NCBI RefSeq assembly: GCF_022750635.1
Contig: NZ_JAJKBG010000001.1
Location: 434,001 to 498,000 of the forward strand
From: Brevundimonas pishanensis
GTDB taxonomy: Bacteria > Pseudomonadota > Alphaproteobacteria > Caulobacterales > Caulobacteraceae
DNA length: 64,000 nt
Direction: 5' to 3'
A program made the translations under genes and the position numbers. Positions 48,450 to 59,369 of this stretch are shown one piece after another (position 1 is the first letter of the stretch; each line of letters begins with the position of its first letter). Below the pieces are notes generated by a model. It worked only from the letters and a program-made list of their open reading frames with translations. It was not told where the DNA came from and ran no database searches.

Positions 48450-49076
48450 ATGCATCGCCGCCAATTGATCCGCACCACTTTCGGCATCGCTGCTGCGGGC
48501 GCCTTGCCGATGGGCCTGGGTGCTTGCGCTACGCGCGGCCAGAACACCGGCAATCCCAACTATCCGATCGCGTCGGACCAGACGGCACAGGCCTATACCT
48601 TCGATGAACTGGTCGCTGCAGGCTCGCGCGAACTGGGTATCGCCTCCGAAGCTATTGGCGGCGCAATCGAGCGCATCTTCTCGGACCAAGGCGGTGCGCC
48701 GACCGCCTATATCGCCGGTGAAGAAGCGGCCGGTGCTGTGGTGGCCGGTCTGCGTTACGGCCGCGGCGCTCTGCACATGAAGGACATGTCGGCCTCGCAG
48801 GAAGTCTTCTGGCAGGGTGCGTCCATCGGTTGGGACTGGGGTGGCAACGCCAGCCGCGTCTTCACCCTCGTGTACGGCCTGTATCACCCCGACATGCTTT
48901 ACCGCCGCTATCCGGGCGTCGAAGGCTCGGCCTATGCCGTTGCCGGTCTGGGCGTAAACTATCAGCGCGCGGATGGCATCGTGCTGGCTCCGGTTCGCAC
49001 CGGTGTGGGCCTGCGTCTGGGTGCCAACGTCGGCACCATGAGCTACAGCCGCCAGCGCAACATCCTGCCGTTCTAA
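48450..49076 (+). CDS. DUF1134 / EipA-like periplasmic protein
   Basis: 208 residues. N-terminal basic segment (M-H-R-R-Q-L-I-R) and a hydrophobic stretch ending L-G-A-C give an export signal, possibly a lipoprotein. The mature part has Y-T-F-D-E-L-V-A-A-G, then E-E-A-A-G-A-V-V-A-G-L-R-Y-G-R-G and I-G-W-D-W-G-G-N-A-S-R near residues 126-136. This is characteristic of DUF1134, the family of Brucella EipA, a conserved alphaproteobacterial envelope-integrity factor. The role here is inferred from that family. Followed by a strong terminator. Confidence 0.85.
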   Translation: MHRRQLIRTTFGIAAAGALPMGLGACATRGQNTGNPNYPIASDQTAQAYTFDELVAAGSRELGIASEAIGGAIERIFSDQGGAPTAYIAGEEAAGAVVAGLRYGRGALHMKDMSASQEVFWQGASIGWDWGGNASRVFTLVYGLYHPDMLYRRYPGVEGSAYAVAGLGVNYQRADGIVLAPVRTGVGLRLGANVGTMSYSRQRNILPF

Positions 49077-49100
49077 GCGGATCACGGATTAAAAGATCAA

Positions 49101-49129
49101 AAGGCCGGAGCGATGCTCCGGCCTTTTTC
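49101..49129 (+). terminator. Terminator after the EipA-like gene
   Basis: 10-bp perfect stem AAGGCCGGAG/CTCCGGCCTT, loop CGATG, T run. The A run on the left could also serve the converging SDR gene. Confidence 0.9.
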
Positions 49130-50007
49130 TATTCAAGCGTGGGCACCAGCGCCTCCAACCCCTCGCGATAGGATGGATAGCGCGGACGCCAGCCCAGCTC
49201 GGCCTTGGCGCGCGCATTGGCGATGCGTTTGGAGTCCAGATAGAAGCGGCGCATCGCGTCGCTGACACTGGGGTCATCCAGATCCACCTCGGGCGGCAGG
49301 GGTACGCCCAGACGGGCCGCAGCCCATTCGGTTACCTTGTCTGCCGGGGAAGGCGTGTCGTCGGTCAGGTTATAGATGCCGCCGGGCCTCGGGCTTTCCA
49401 TCGAGGCAAACAGTCCCGAAACCACGTCGTCGATATGGATGCGGTTGAAGACCTGATCGGGTTTGCGCACCAGTTTGGCGCGCTTCTGCATCAAACGTTC
49501 CAGGATGTTGCTGTGCGGGCCATAGAAGCCCGGAAGACGAAATATCTGGACCGTCAGACCCATACCGCGAGCGCTGTCCAGCCAGTCGCGCTCGGCCTTC
49601 ACACGCCGCGCACCTTCGAGGGTTGCTGCATTCAAGGCATCGCCCTCGAACGCCCACCCGCCCTGACGGTCACCATAGACGCTGGTCGAGGAAATATAGC
49701 CGATCCAGTCCGGCCATGCGTCTGCGGCCCGCAGATGGGAAAGCGCACCTAGACCCGGGCATCCACTGGCATCCGGTGGCGTCGTCACCAAAATATGCGA
49801 GGCGTGAACGCCCGCCTGCGCCAGCGCGGTTTCATCTGACGGATCAACCGCGATGAAGCCTGCCGCCTCCAGCGCGTCACGGCGCTCGCTGCGGCGCGAG
49901 GTGCCATAAACGCGCCAGCCTCTGGCCAATGCCTCGCGACCCGCAGCCTCCCCGACATATCCCGTGCCAAAAACCAGCAGGGTGGGCTTAGAGGCGGGCG
50001 TCGACAT
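49129..50007 (-). CDS. Extended SDR family NAD-dependent epimerase/dehydratase-like protein
   Basis: 292 residues. Rossmann motif G-T-G-Y-V-G near residues 14-19, then I-S-S-T-S-V-Y-G-D near 104-112 with the active-site Ser/Tyr region typical of YeeZ-like proteins. F-R-L-P-G-F-Y-G-P and N-R-I-H-I-D-D-V-V-S-G follow. The usual YxxxK is replaced by a V-K-A-E-R-D-W-L segment, so an authentic sugar epimerase activity is uncertain. The ATG at 50007 is chosen over the longer frame that overlaps sqdB. 19 bp downstream of sqdB on the same strand. Confidence 0.8.
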   Translation of the reverse strand: MSTPASKPTLLVFGTGYVGEAAGREALARGWRVYGTSRRSERRDALEAAGFIAVDPSDETALAQAGVHASHILVTTPPDASGCPGLGALSHLRAADAWPDWIGYISSTSVYGDRQGGWAFEGDALNAATLEGARRVKAERDWLDSARGMGLTVQIFRLPGFYGPHSNILERLMQKRAKLVRKPDQVFNRIHIDDVVSGLFASMESPRPGGIYNLTDDTPSPADKVTEWAAARLGVPLPPEVDLDDPSVSDAMRRFYLDSKRIANARAKAELGWRPRYPSYREGLEALVPTLE

Positions 50008-50026
50008 AGAGGAAAGAACCTTCGGA

Positions 50027-51238
50027 TCAGGATGGGCGCGATACAGTCGCGCTATCTGTGTCCAGTGCTTTGGCGCGGCCTTCGTTCCATGCTGAAACGC
50101 AAGGAATCTTTGCCTTATCGCAACGGTCCGCATATCGCCGCGCAATCTCGGTCACGTCGGCCATCAGACCCTGTTCGAGCGTGATGGGATCAAGGCCAAG
50201 GGCCTTGAAGCCGTCGTTGGCTACGACCAGTTCGTTTTCATCCGCTTCCTGACGAGGATTAGGCAGGTTGGCGACGGTAGCTCCGGTCATGTCGGCGACC
50301 ATCTGGGCCAGATCGCGCACACGGCGGCTCTCGGTCATCTGGTTGAGGATTTTGACCCGTTCGCCGCGCGCGGGCGGGTTTTTGAGCGCCAGTTCAACGC
50401 AGCGCACGGTATCCTGAATATGGATGAACGCCCGGGTTTGACCTCCCGAGCCATGGACCGTGAGCGGATAGCCGACCGCCGCCTGTATCAAGAAGCGGTT
50501 CAGCACGGTGCCATAGTCACCGTCATAGTCGAAGCGGTTGATCAGACGCTCGTCCAGCTTGGTCTGTTCAGTCTGGGCACCCCAGACAATGCCCTGGTGA
50601 AGGTCGGTAATCCGCAGCTGATCGTTCTTGGCGTAGAACTGGAACAGCAGAGCGTCCTGCGTTTTGGTCATGTGATAGATGCTGCCCGGGTTCGGCGGGA
50701 ACAGGATTTCCTGCTCGGTCGGGCCAAAGTCCGTATCGACCGTCACCTTCAGATAGCCCTCGGGGATTTTAAGCCCGGCGGTCGTATAGCCGTAGACGCC
50801 CATGGTCCCGAGGTGAGCCAGATGGATGTCCAGACCGCTATCGACCATCGCGGCCAGCAGGTGGTTGGTGGCGTTCAGGTTGTTGTCGACAGTGTACAGC
50901 TTGTGCCGCGCCGACTTCATCGAATAGGGCGCGGCGCGCTGCTCGGCGAAGTGAACGATGCTGTCGGGCTGCCACGATTTGATCAGGCCCAGCAGGTGCT
51001 CATAGTCCTTACCGACGGTCAGGTTTTCGAAGGCGATGCTGCGCCCCGACACCTCGTGCCAGGCCTTGATCCGGTCCTGGATGGAGGTGATGGGCGTCAG
51101 CGACTGAACGCCCAGCTCGTTGTCGATATTGCGGCGGCTGAGGTTGTCGACGATAAGAACGTCCCACCCCTGTGCGGACAGGTGAAGGGCCGTGGGCCAA
51201 CCACAAAAACCATCACCACCGAGAACCATCACGCGCAT
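50027..51238 (-). CDS. sqdB: UDP-sulfoquinovose synthase
   Basis: Extended SDR enzyme that makes UDP-sulfoquinovose from UDP-glucose and sulfite, the head-group donor for sulfolipid SQDG. 403 residues. Diagnostic features are the N-terminus [35 protein letters not shown] near residue 100, [10 protein letters not shown] near 145 and Y-H-M-T-K-T near 190 (YxxxK). These closely match plant SQD1 and bacterial SqdB. No sqdX, sqdC or sqdD gene is near. Directly downstream of galU (32 bp), which supplies UDP-glucose. Confidence 0.92.
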   Translation of the reverse strand: MRVMVLGGDGFCGWPTALHLSAQGWDVLIVDNLSRRNIDNELGVQSLTPITSIQDRIKAWHEVSGRSIAFENLTVGKDYEHLLGLIKSWQPDSIVHFAEQRAAPYSMKSARHKLYTVDNNLNATNHLLAAMVDSGLDIHLAHLGTMGVYGYTTAGLKIPEGYLKVTVDTDFGPTEQEILFPPNPGSIYHMTKTQDALLFQFYAKNDQLRITDLHQGIVWGAQTEQTKLDERLINRFDYDGDYGTVLNRFLIQAAVGYPLTVHGSGGQTRAFIHIQDTVRCVELALKNPPARGERVKILNQMTESRRVRDLAQMVADMTGATVANLPNPRQEADENELVVANDGFKALGLDPITLEQGLMADVTEIARRYADRCDKAKIPCVSAWNEGRAKALDTDSATVSRPS

Positions 51239-51270
51239 CGACTAACCTCCGTTTCAGCCTGTGGGCCTGC

Positions 51271-52149
51271 CTACAGCAGGGCCTCGATCGCTTCGCGGGC
51301 CTGTTGGCCCAGATCGGGGCGTTTCAGAGCCAGCGCTACGTTTGCGCGGAGCAAGCCGATCTTGTCGCCGCAGTCATGGGTCACACCTTCGTACTCATAG
51401 GCTGTGAACTCCTGCTGCTGCATCAGACGGGCCATGGCATCGGTGAGCTGGATTTCGCCACCGGCACCAGCCTCCTGCGTGGCCAGAAGATCGAAGATTT
51501 CCGGCTGGAGGATATAGCGACCCGAAATGGACAGGTTGGACGGGGCAGTCCCCTTGGTCGGCTTTTCGACCATCCCCTTCATGGTCATGGAACGACCGTT
51601 GCGCTCGGCGGGGTCGACAATGCCGTATTTGTGGGTCTGGTCGTCGGGGACCTGTTCCACACCGATGACATTGCCGCCGACCTGCGCATAGAGGTCTGCC
51701 AGTTGCTTGAGTGCACCCGGCTGGCTGTCGACAATCACGTCCGGCAGGATAACAGCGAAGGGCTCGTCGCCGATGATGTCGCGGGCACACCAGATGGCGT
51801 GGCCCAGACCCTTGGGCTTCATCTGGCGGGTGAAACTCATCTCGCCGGCGCGGGCCAGCTCGCCGTTCATCACGTCCAGAATCTCGGTCTTGCCCTTGGC
51901 CTCTAGCTGGGCTTCCAGTTCAACCTGATGGTCGAAATAGTCTTCGATGGCCTGTTTGGCGCGCCCGGTGACAAAGACGATGTGCTCGATGCCCGCTTCG
52001 CGCGCCTCTTCGACGATGTAGGACAGGATGGGCCTGTCTACGACGTTCAGCAGCTCCTTCGGGGTGGTCTTGGTGCCGGGAAGAACGCGCGTTCCCAGAC
52101 CGGCAACTGGCAAAACCGCCTTGCGAAGGCGGGCGTGTGAACTCGACAT
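51271..52149 (-). CDS. galU: UTP-glucose-1-phosphate uridylyltransferase
   Basis: Makes UDP-glucose from glucose-1-P and UTP. 292 residues. The nucleotide-binding start is A-V-L-P-V-A-G-L-G-T-R-V-L-P near residues 11-24, followed by K-T-T-P-K-E-L-L. Later motifs are G-L-G-H-A-I near 109, H-K-Y-G-I-V near 170, V-E-K-P near 192 and G-E-I-Q-L-T-D near 230. The ATG at 52149 matches the family; the open frame upstream covers the promoter region. A 7-9-7 inverted repeat lies 17 bp upstream. Likely an operon galU-sqdB-SDR. Confidence 0.96.
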   Translation of the reverse strand: MSSSHARLRKAVLPVAGLGTRVLPGTKTTPKELLNVVDRPILSYIVEEAREAGIEHIVFVTGRAKQAIEDYFDHQVELEAQLEAKGKTEILDVMNGELARAGEMSFTRQMKPKGLGHAIWCARDIIGDEPFAVILPDVIVDSQPGALKQLADLYAQVGGNVIGVEQVPDDQTHKYGIVDPAERNGRSMTMKGMVEKPTKGTAPSNLSISGRYILQPEIFDLLATQEAGAGGEIQLTDAMARLMQQQEFTAYEYEGVTHDCGDKIGLLRANVALALKRPDLGQQAREAIEALL

Positions 52150-52165
52150 AGATAATCCAGAGCAG

Positions 52166-52188
52166 CCTATGATGGTGCCAGTCATAGG
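52166..52188. repeat. Inverted repeat just upstream of galU
   Basis: CCTATGA (52166-52172) and TCATAGG (52182-52188) with a 9-nt spacer, 16 bp before the galU start codon on the minus strand. Position and symmetry suggest an operator or a translation-affecting hairpin. Confidence 0.5.
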
Positions 52189-52207
52189 GGCATTCTGGCC
52201 CCGGTCA

Positions 52208-52232
52208 AACGGCTGTTCTGTAAACAGCCGTT
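52208..52232 (-). terminator. Hairpin after glmS, possible terminator
   Basis: 10-bp perfect stem AACGGCTGTT/AACAGCCGTT, 5-nt loop. On the minus strand it is followed only by TTTGACC, so termination would be weak. Confidence 0.45.
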
Positions 52233-52251
52233 CGCACCGGAGGTTCACGGA

Positions 52252-54066
<1,815 letters not shown>

Positions 54067-54194
54067 GGGTTGTACTCCGACAAAAGTGGGTCCGGTTTTG
54101 CGTCGGTGCCCCAGTTTGAGGTAAGCGAGAAGGTTCAGCTTTTCGCCTTAGGGATCGCACATAAGCATTGTGCGCCGTAAGGGCATCAAAAAAT

Positions 54195-54220
54195 GGGTTT
54201 CGGAAGGTTTCCGAACACCC
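54195..54220 (+). promoter_or_regulatory. Small hairpin in the glmM leader
   Basis: GGGT-TTCGGA and TCCGAA-C-ACCC pair with a one-base bulge around a 5-nt loop. It ends about 10 bp before the glmM RBS (AAGGA) in the glmS/glmM divergent region. It could affect glmM translation; the role is unproven. Confidence 0.35.
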
Positions 54221-54242
54221 CGCTTTGTGAAGGATCACGCCT

Positions 54243-55592
54243 TTGGGCGAGAGAAAATATTTCGGCACCGACGGTATTCGCGGTCGCGCCAATACGCACC
54301 CGATGACGGCCGAAGTCGCTTTGCGCGTGGGCCTGGCTGCGGGCCGATTTTTCAGCACCGGGGACGACCGCCGCCATCTGGTGGTGATCGGCAAGGATAC
54401 GCGTCTGTCGGGCTATATGATCGAGCCGGCGCTGGTATCGGGTCTGGCCTCGGTGGGCATGGACGTGCGCACCTTTGGTCCGCTGCCGACGCCGGGTGTG
54501 GCCATGATGACCCGCTCCATGCGCGCCGATCTGGGCATCATGATCTCGGCCTCGCACAACGACTATGCGGACAACGGCATCAAGCTGTTCGGTCCGGACG
54601 GCTATAAGCTGTCCGACGAGATCGAACTGAAGATCGAAGCCATGATGGACGAGACTCTGAATGAGAACCTCGCACCGTCAAACAAGCTGGGCCGCGTCAA
54701 GCGTATCGACGATGCTCCGCCGCGCTATATCGAAATCGCCAAATCGGCCTTCCCCAAGCGTCTCAGCCTCAAGGGGCTGCGCATTGCCATCGACTGCGCC
54801 AATGGTGCGGGTTACCGCGTGGCTCCGACGACGCTTTACGAGCTGGGTGCCGAGGTCTTCCCCGTCGGTGTCGAGCCGAACGGCCTTAACATCAATGCCG
54901 AGTGCGGTTCGACCCATCCGGAAACCGTTTCCGAAGCCGTCAAACGCTATCGCTGCGATATCGGTATCGCGCTGGATGGCGACGCGGACCGCGTCATTAT
55001 CTGCGACGAAAAGGGTCATGTGGTCGACGGCGACCAGATCATGGCCCTGATCGGTCTGGACTGGGCCAAGCGTGGCCGACTGAACGGCAATGGCGTAGTG
55101 GCGACGGTCATGTCCAACCTTGGCCTTGAGCGTCGCCTGAAGGCCGAGGGCCTGACGCTGGAGCGCACCAAGGTGGGCGACCGATATGTCATGGAGCGCA
55201 TGCGTTCGGGCGGTTTCAACATCGGCGGCGAACAGTCTGGCCACATTATCCTGAAGGACCATGCCACGACAGGTGACGGCCTGATGGCGGCGCTTCAGGT
55301 GTTGGCGGTTCTGGTGGAAGCGGGTGTGCCGATGAGCGAACTGGCCCGCCAGTTCGAACCGGTGCCGCAGTTGCTGAAGAACGTGCGTTACACCTCGGAA
55401 GCTCCGCTAGAGACCGAGAACGTCAAAAAGGTCATGGCCGAAGCCGAGGCCCAGCTGAACGGCTCGGGGCGTCTACTGGTGCGCAAGTCCGGTACGGAAA
55501 AACTGATCCGTGTCATGGCCGAGGGCGACGACGAGGCCTTGGTCAAACGGGTTGTTGCCGAAGTGTCCGACGCGGTCGCAAAGGCAGGATAA
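54243..55592 (+). CDS. glmM: Phosphoglucosamine mutase (TTG start)
   Basis: Interconverts glucosamine-6-P and glucosamine-1-P. 449 residues, alpha-D-phosphohexomutase family. Begins [13 protein letters not shown]. The active phosphoserine is Ser104 in I-S-A-S-H-N-D. The metal loop is D-G-D-A-D-R near residue 243, the sugar loop is G-G-E-Q-S-G-H near 327, and the C-terminal [11 protein letters not shown] binds phosphate. The TTG at 54243 is the only start fitting the family; AAGGA lies 8-9 nt upstream. Confidence 0.96.
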   Translation: MGERKYFGTDGIRGRANTHPMTAEVALRVGLAAGRFFSTGDDRRHLVVIGKDTRLSGYMIEPALVSGLASVGMDVRTFGPLPTPGVAMMTRSMRADLGIMISASHNDYADNGIKLFGPDGYKLSDEIELKIEAMMDETLNENLAPSNKLGRVKRIDDAPPRYIEIAKSAFPKRLSLKGLRIAIDCANGAGYRVAPTTLYELGAEVFPVGVEPNGLNINAECGSTHPETVSEAVKRYRCDIGIALDGDADRVIICDEKGHVVDGDQIMALIGLDWAKRGRLNGNGVVATVMSNLGLERRLKAEGLTLERTKVGDRYVMERMRSGGFNIGGEQSGHIILKDHATTGDGLMAALQVLAVLVEAGVPMSELARQFEPVPQLLKNVRYTSEAPLETENVKKVMAEAEAQLNGSGRLLVRKSGTEKLIRVMAEGDDEALVKRVVAEVSDAVAKAG

Positions 55593-55602
55593 AACCAAGA
55601 AG

Positions 55603-55629
55603 GGGCGGCTCGCACGGGTCGCCCTTTTT
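55603..55629 (+). terminator. Terminator after glmM
   Basis: 7-bp stem GGGCGGC/GTCGCCC with one wobble, 8-nt loop, five T; 10 bp after the stop. Confidence 0.75.
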
Positions 55630-56937
55630 CTATGCCAGTTGCTGAGCCAGCTCCTCGATGCGCTGACGCAGGTCGGGCACGGCGATGGTTTCCCAGAATG
55701 CGGCGCGAGCCGGTGGGCCAAGGACGAAGAAGGTCGGGTCTTCGGTCCCGTTCTTGCCGATAGCCTGACCGGAAGGTGCAACCTGAAGTCCGAGGCCCAG
55801 CGGATCAATGCTGAGACGGCCTGCTGCGACCAAGGGCGCGGTTAGCGGGTCACGCGCGGGATCATGGCCCGGACCCGTACAGTCGATGACCCATTGGACC
55901 GAGGCAATACGCTCGCCATGGGTACCACGCGGGTTCCAGACGACATCGAGGCCTCGGTCGATTTCGGTGATGGATTTCACGCGCCCTGCCGCGATTTCCA
56001 GACGGCCAGCTTCGCCCAGTTGATCGATGACTGCGGCGACGTCCGGCGCGATGCGGTGGCGGTGAACATCCCACCACGGACGCAGATGGCGCAGGAAGCG
56101 GGCCCGCGTGTCTGTATCCGCCGCTTCCCATAGTGTCGCCGTGCGGGATCGGTAGCCGTCCATCACATCACGCCAGTCGCTGCTGGCTGCCACAGCGCGG
56201 GCGGCCTTTACGCGACGCGAAAGACATCCGGTTAGAGCGGCATCCGGCAGAGGCGCAGCTTGGTGACGGCCATAGATATGGGCACGCGGGGCCAGACCAC
56301 GACGGGAGAGAGCAACAGCCTTACCCTCCCAACCAGCCGCGTTCAGGCTCAGGAAGACATCCACCATCGTCAGCCCTGTACCGAGGACGAGCACGTCGTC
56401 GCTCCTACCGATCTGTTCCAGCGCCCCCTTGGCCCATGGGTCGGGAATGGAGCGGGCGCTGTCACTATCTCGGCTGGTTCGCGGGGGTGGATTGCCGCTG
56501 GCTAACACGACGGCGCGGCCCTCGATCTTCGTGCCGTCGGCCAGCGTCACCGTGGTGCCGTTGATGGCGGTGGCCTGTCCTTGAACCCAGCGGATCAGGT
56601 CGGGATGGGACTTCTCCACGGCCCCCAGTCGAGACTGAATATAGGCACCGTACAGTCGACGCGGGGCAAAGCCTTCGGGGTCGGCATGGTCTGGATGATG
56701 GACTTCCAGCCATTGCTGAAAATCGCCAACCTTATCCGCCAGCGCGCCCATATTGGCGGTCCGCACATTCAAGCGATGCACGTCTTCTTGGGTGGAATAG
56801 GCGACGCCGAGGCCGAGCTGTTCTGACCTTTCAATCACGACGCTGGCCTGTCCTTTTTCGGCAAGGCGGGCCGCCAGCATGGAGCCGGAGAAACCCCCGC
56901 CGATAATCAGGACAGGAAGGGCACGCGTCGTCGTCAT
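55630..56937 (-). CDS. FAD/NAD(P)-binding protein (NAD_binding_9 type)
   Basis: 435-residue flavoprotein. The N-terminal FAD site is I-I-G-G-G-F-S-G-S-M-L-A near residues 11-22, followed by L-G-x-G-V-A-Y-S-T near residues 41-49 and H-R-L-N-V-R-T-A-N-M, both typical of the uncharacterised NAD_binding_9 group. A second nucleotide site is V-L-V-L-G-T-G-L-T-M-V-D near residues 196-207. The C-terminal A-F-W-E-T-I-A-V-P-D-L-R fits the same family. The reaction is unknown. It starts 12 bp after the phosphomannomutase gene on the same strand. Confidence 0.82.
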   Translation of the reverse strand: MTTTRALPVLIIGGGFSGSMLAARLAEKGQASVVIERSEQLGLGVAYSTQEDVHRLNVRTANMGALADKVGDFQQWLEVHHPDHADPEGFAPRRLYGAYIQSRLGAVEKSHPDLIRWVQGQATAINGTTVTLADGTKIEGRAVVLASGNPPPRTSRDSDSARSIPDPWAKGALEQIGRSDDVLVLGTGLTMVDVFLSLNAAGWEGKAVALSRRGLAPRAHIYGRHQAAPLPDAALTGCLSRRVKAARAVAASSDWRDVMDGYRSRTATLWEAADTDTRARFLRHLRPWWDVHRHRIAPDVAAVIDQLGEAGRLEIAAGRVKSITEIDRGLDVVWNPRGTHGERIASVQWVIDCTGPGHDPARDPLTAPLVAAGRLSIDPLGLGLQVAPSGQAIGKNGTEDPTFFVLGPPARAAFWETIAVPDLRQRIEELAQQLA

Positions 56938-56949
56938 CAGAAAATCCGC

Positions 56950-58449
56950 TTAGATTTCCTGATTGAATGCCCCGATTTCAGGATGGTTGGCCAGACGTGG
57001 CTTCACCTCTTCACGGAAGAGTGCGCGCATGTCGTCTTCGGATTGCATGCTTTCGACCACCACAACCAGTTCCGGCTTGTTGGAGGAGGCGCGGACCAGA
57101 ACCCACGACCCGTCTTCCAGATGCACACGGATGCCGTTGACGGTGATGACCTCGACGATGTTGCGGCCAAGGATAGAGCCACCGCTGGCGGCCAGTTCCT
57201 CGTATTCCTTCACGATGCGGGCCAGCACGTCGTACTTCAGCTCGTCATCGCAATGCGGCGACATGGTCAGGCTGGTGTAGGCCGGCGGCAGAGCCTGCAT
57301 CAGTTCCGACAGCTTCTTGTCAGGATTGCGATCTAGCATCGACAGGATGGCTGCGGCGGCGACGATGCCATCGTCATAGCCATGGCCCAGTTCGCCCGCC
57401 ATGAAGAAGTGCCCCGACTTTTCAAAGCCCGCCAGAGCACCGATCTCGGCGGTCTTGCGCTTGATGTAGGAGTGGCCCGTTTTCCAATAGACGGTGTTCG
57501 CGCCATTGGTCTTCAGGACCTCATCAGTTTTGTAGAGGCCCGTCGACTTCACATCGACCACGAAGGTCGAGTTGGGATAGACGGCCGACAGATCGCGGGC
57601 CAGCATCAGGCCGATCTTGTCGGCGAAGATTTCCTCGCCGGTATCATCCACGACCCCACAACGGTCTCCATCACCGTCGAAGCCCAGAGCGAGGTCGGCA
57701 CCGGTTTCGCGAACCTTGGCCGCCATCTGCATCAGCATGGCGTGGTCTTCGGGGTTCGGATTGTATTTGGGGAAGGTGTAATCGAGCTCGGTATCCATCT
57801 CGATCACCTCGACGCCCATGCGGCGCAGAGCCTCGGGCGCGAAGGCACCGGCCGTGCCGTTGCCACAGGCTGCGACGACTTTCAGCGGGCGCTTGATCTG
57901 CGCCTTGGTGGCGACGTCGGCGATGTATTGCTCGGCGAAATTCTCGACGCGGGTCAGGGTGCCTCCGGCACGCTCCACACCCAGACCGCCCAGCACGATC
58001 TCTTTCAGGCGGGTCATCTCATCAGGACCGAAGGTCAGCGGCTTGTTCGCGCCCATCTTCACGCCGGTCCAGCCGTTCTCGTTGTGGCTGGCGGTGACCA
58101 TGGCGACGCACGGGGCGTTAAGCGCGAACTGCGCATAATAAGCCGTCGGCGACAGGGCCAAGCCGATATCCAGCACCTGCATGCCGCCTTGCAACAGGCC
58201 GATGGTCAGGGCCTGTTTCACCGATAGCGAGTAGCTGCGGAAGTCGTGACCGATGACGATCTTCGGCTCGATATTCTGCTCGTGGATATAGGTCGCCAAA
58301 CCCAGACCCAGCGCCTGAATACCCAGAAGGTTGATCTCTTTCTCAAGGATCCAGCGGGCGTCGTATTCGCGGAACCCCGTGGGTTTGACCAGTGCCTCGG
58401 TCTCAAACGCGGCCGTGTTGGGCTTCAGGTCCTGACGGGGTTTCAGCAT
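56950..58449 (-). CDS. Phosphomannomutase/phosphoglucomutase
   Basis: Alpha-D-phosphohexomutase of 499 residues that interconverts hexose-6-P and hexose-1-P. Catalytic phosphoserine Ser121 in T-A-S-H-N-E-N-G, metal loop G-F-D-G-D-G-D-R-C-G, sugar loop G-E-L-G-H-G-Y-D near residue 355, and the C-terminal phosphate-binding region V-L-V-R-A-S-S-N-K-P-E. Length and motifs fit dual PMM/PGM enzymes (PgmG/AlgC-like). It can supply glucose-1-P to GalU. Divergent from gpmA. Confidence 0.92.
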   Translation of the reverse strand: MLKPRQDLKPNTAAFETEALVKPTGFREYDARWILEKEINLLGIQALGLGLATYIHEQNIEPKIVIGHDFRSYSLSVKQALTIGLLQGGMQVLDIGLALSPTAYYAQFALNAPCVAMVTASHNENGWTGVKMGANKPLTFGPDEMTRLKEIVLGGLGVERAGGTLTRVENFAEQYIADVATKAQIKRPLKVVAACGNGTAGAFAPEALRRMGVEVIEMDTELDYTFPKYNPNPEDHAMLMQMAAKVRETGADLALGFDGDGDRCGVVDDTGEEIFADKIGLMLARDLSAVYPNSTFVVDVKSTGLYKTDEVLKTNGANTVYWKTGHSYIKRKTAEIGALAGFEKSGHFFMAGELGHGYDDGIVAAAAILSMLDRNPDKKLSELMQALPPAYTSLTMSPHCDDELKYDVLARIVKEYEELAASGGSILGRNIVEVITVNGIRVHLEDGSWVLVRASSNKPELVVVVESMQSEDDMRALFREEVKPRLANHPEIGAFNQEI

Positions 58450-58519
58450 TTGGGTATCCGTAGCCTATTGGATCGGGCTGGATCACCGGGGTGATCGCGC
58501 CGTTATGATGGGGCCTCTT

Positions 58520-58541
58520 AGACCATCGGCAGCGACGGTCT
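58520..58541. repeat. Inverted repeat between the phosphomannomutase gene and gpmA
   Basis: AGACCATCG and CGACGGTCT form 9-bp arms with one mismatch around a 4-nt spacer. It lies in the 204-bp divergent promoter region and is a candidate operator. Confidence 0.45.
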
Positions 58542-58653
58542 GGCAACCGTTAGAAGCGCGCACCAAGGGTGACGGTTCTGCTAAGTCGTCAATACAGCCT
58601 TGACCGATGGAGCCACGGCCCATAGCCATGCCCCTAAGATAACGGAGTGCTCA

Positions 58654-59367
58654 ATGTCGCGTCTGATCCTGCTGCGCCACGGCCAAAGCCAGTGGAACCT
58701 CGAAAACCGCTTTACCGGCTGGGTCGATGTCGATCTGACCGCAGAAGGCGAGGCGCAGGCCCATCGTGGTGGCGAACTGATCGCCGAGGCCGGTTTCAAA
58801 CCGTCGGTGATGTTCACCTCGGTCCTGAACCGCGCTAAGCGCACCGGTGCGATGGCCCTGGAGGCTGCGGGCCTGACGGGTGTTGAAGTCATTGAAGACT
58901 GGCGTCTGAACGAGCGCCATTACGGTGGTCTGACGGGTCTGGATAAGGCCGAGACGGCTGCCAAGCACGGCGACGATCAGGTCAAAATCTGGCGCCGTTC
59001 GTATGATGTGCCGCCGCCGCCGCTGGCCGCCGACAGCGAATACAGCTTTGCCAACGACGCCCGCTATGTCGGCAAGGACATTCCGGACACCGAGAGCCTG
59101 AAGACCACGCTGGACCGCGTGCAGCCCTATTGGGATGCCGAGATCGCGCCGCGTCTCAAGGCCGGTGAGGACGTCCTGATCGCTGCGCACGGCAACTCGC
59201 TGCGCGCCATCGTGAAACTGCTGTTCAACGTTGCCGACGACAAGATCGTCGAGGTCGAAATCCCGACCAGCAATCCGCTGGACATTGAACTGGATGCCAA
59301 TCTGAAGCCGGTTTCGGCCCGCTTCCTTGATCAGAGCCGCGCTACGCCGCTGCCGGAAATCGCCTGA
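58654..59367 (+). CDS. gpmA: 2,3-bisphosphoglycerate-dependent phosphoglycerate mutase
   Basis: Glycolytic enzyme interconverting 3- and 2-phosphoglycerate. 237 residues. Phosphohistidine motif L-L-R-H-G-Q-S at residues 6-12 (His9). N-R-F-T-G-W-V-D near 18, the N-E-R-H-Y-G segment near 87, and the second catalytic His in A-A-H-G-N-S-L-R near 181. The ATG at 58654 has ACGGAG 7 bp upstream. The RibD-like gene starts 2 bp after its stop. Confidence 0.95.
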   Translation: MSRLILLRHGQSQWNLENRFTGWVDVDLTAEGEAQAHRGGELIAEAGFKPSVMFTSVLNRAKRTGAMALEAAGLTGVEVIEDWRLNERHYGGLTGLDKAETAAKHGDDQVKIWRRSYDVPPPPLAADSEYSFANDARYVGKDIPDTESLKTTLDRVQPYWDAEIAPRLKAGEDVLIAAHGNSLRAIVKLLFNVADDKIVEVEIPTSNPLDIELDANLKPVSARFLDQSRATPLPEIA

Positions 59368-59369
59368 AC

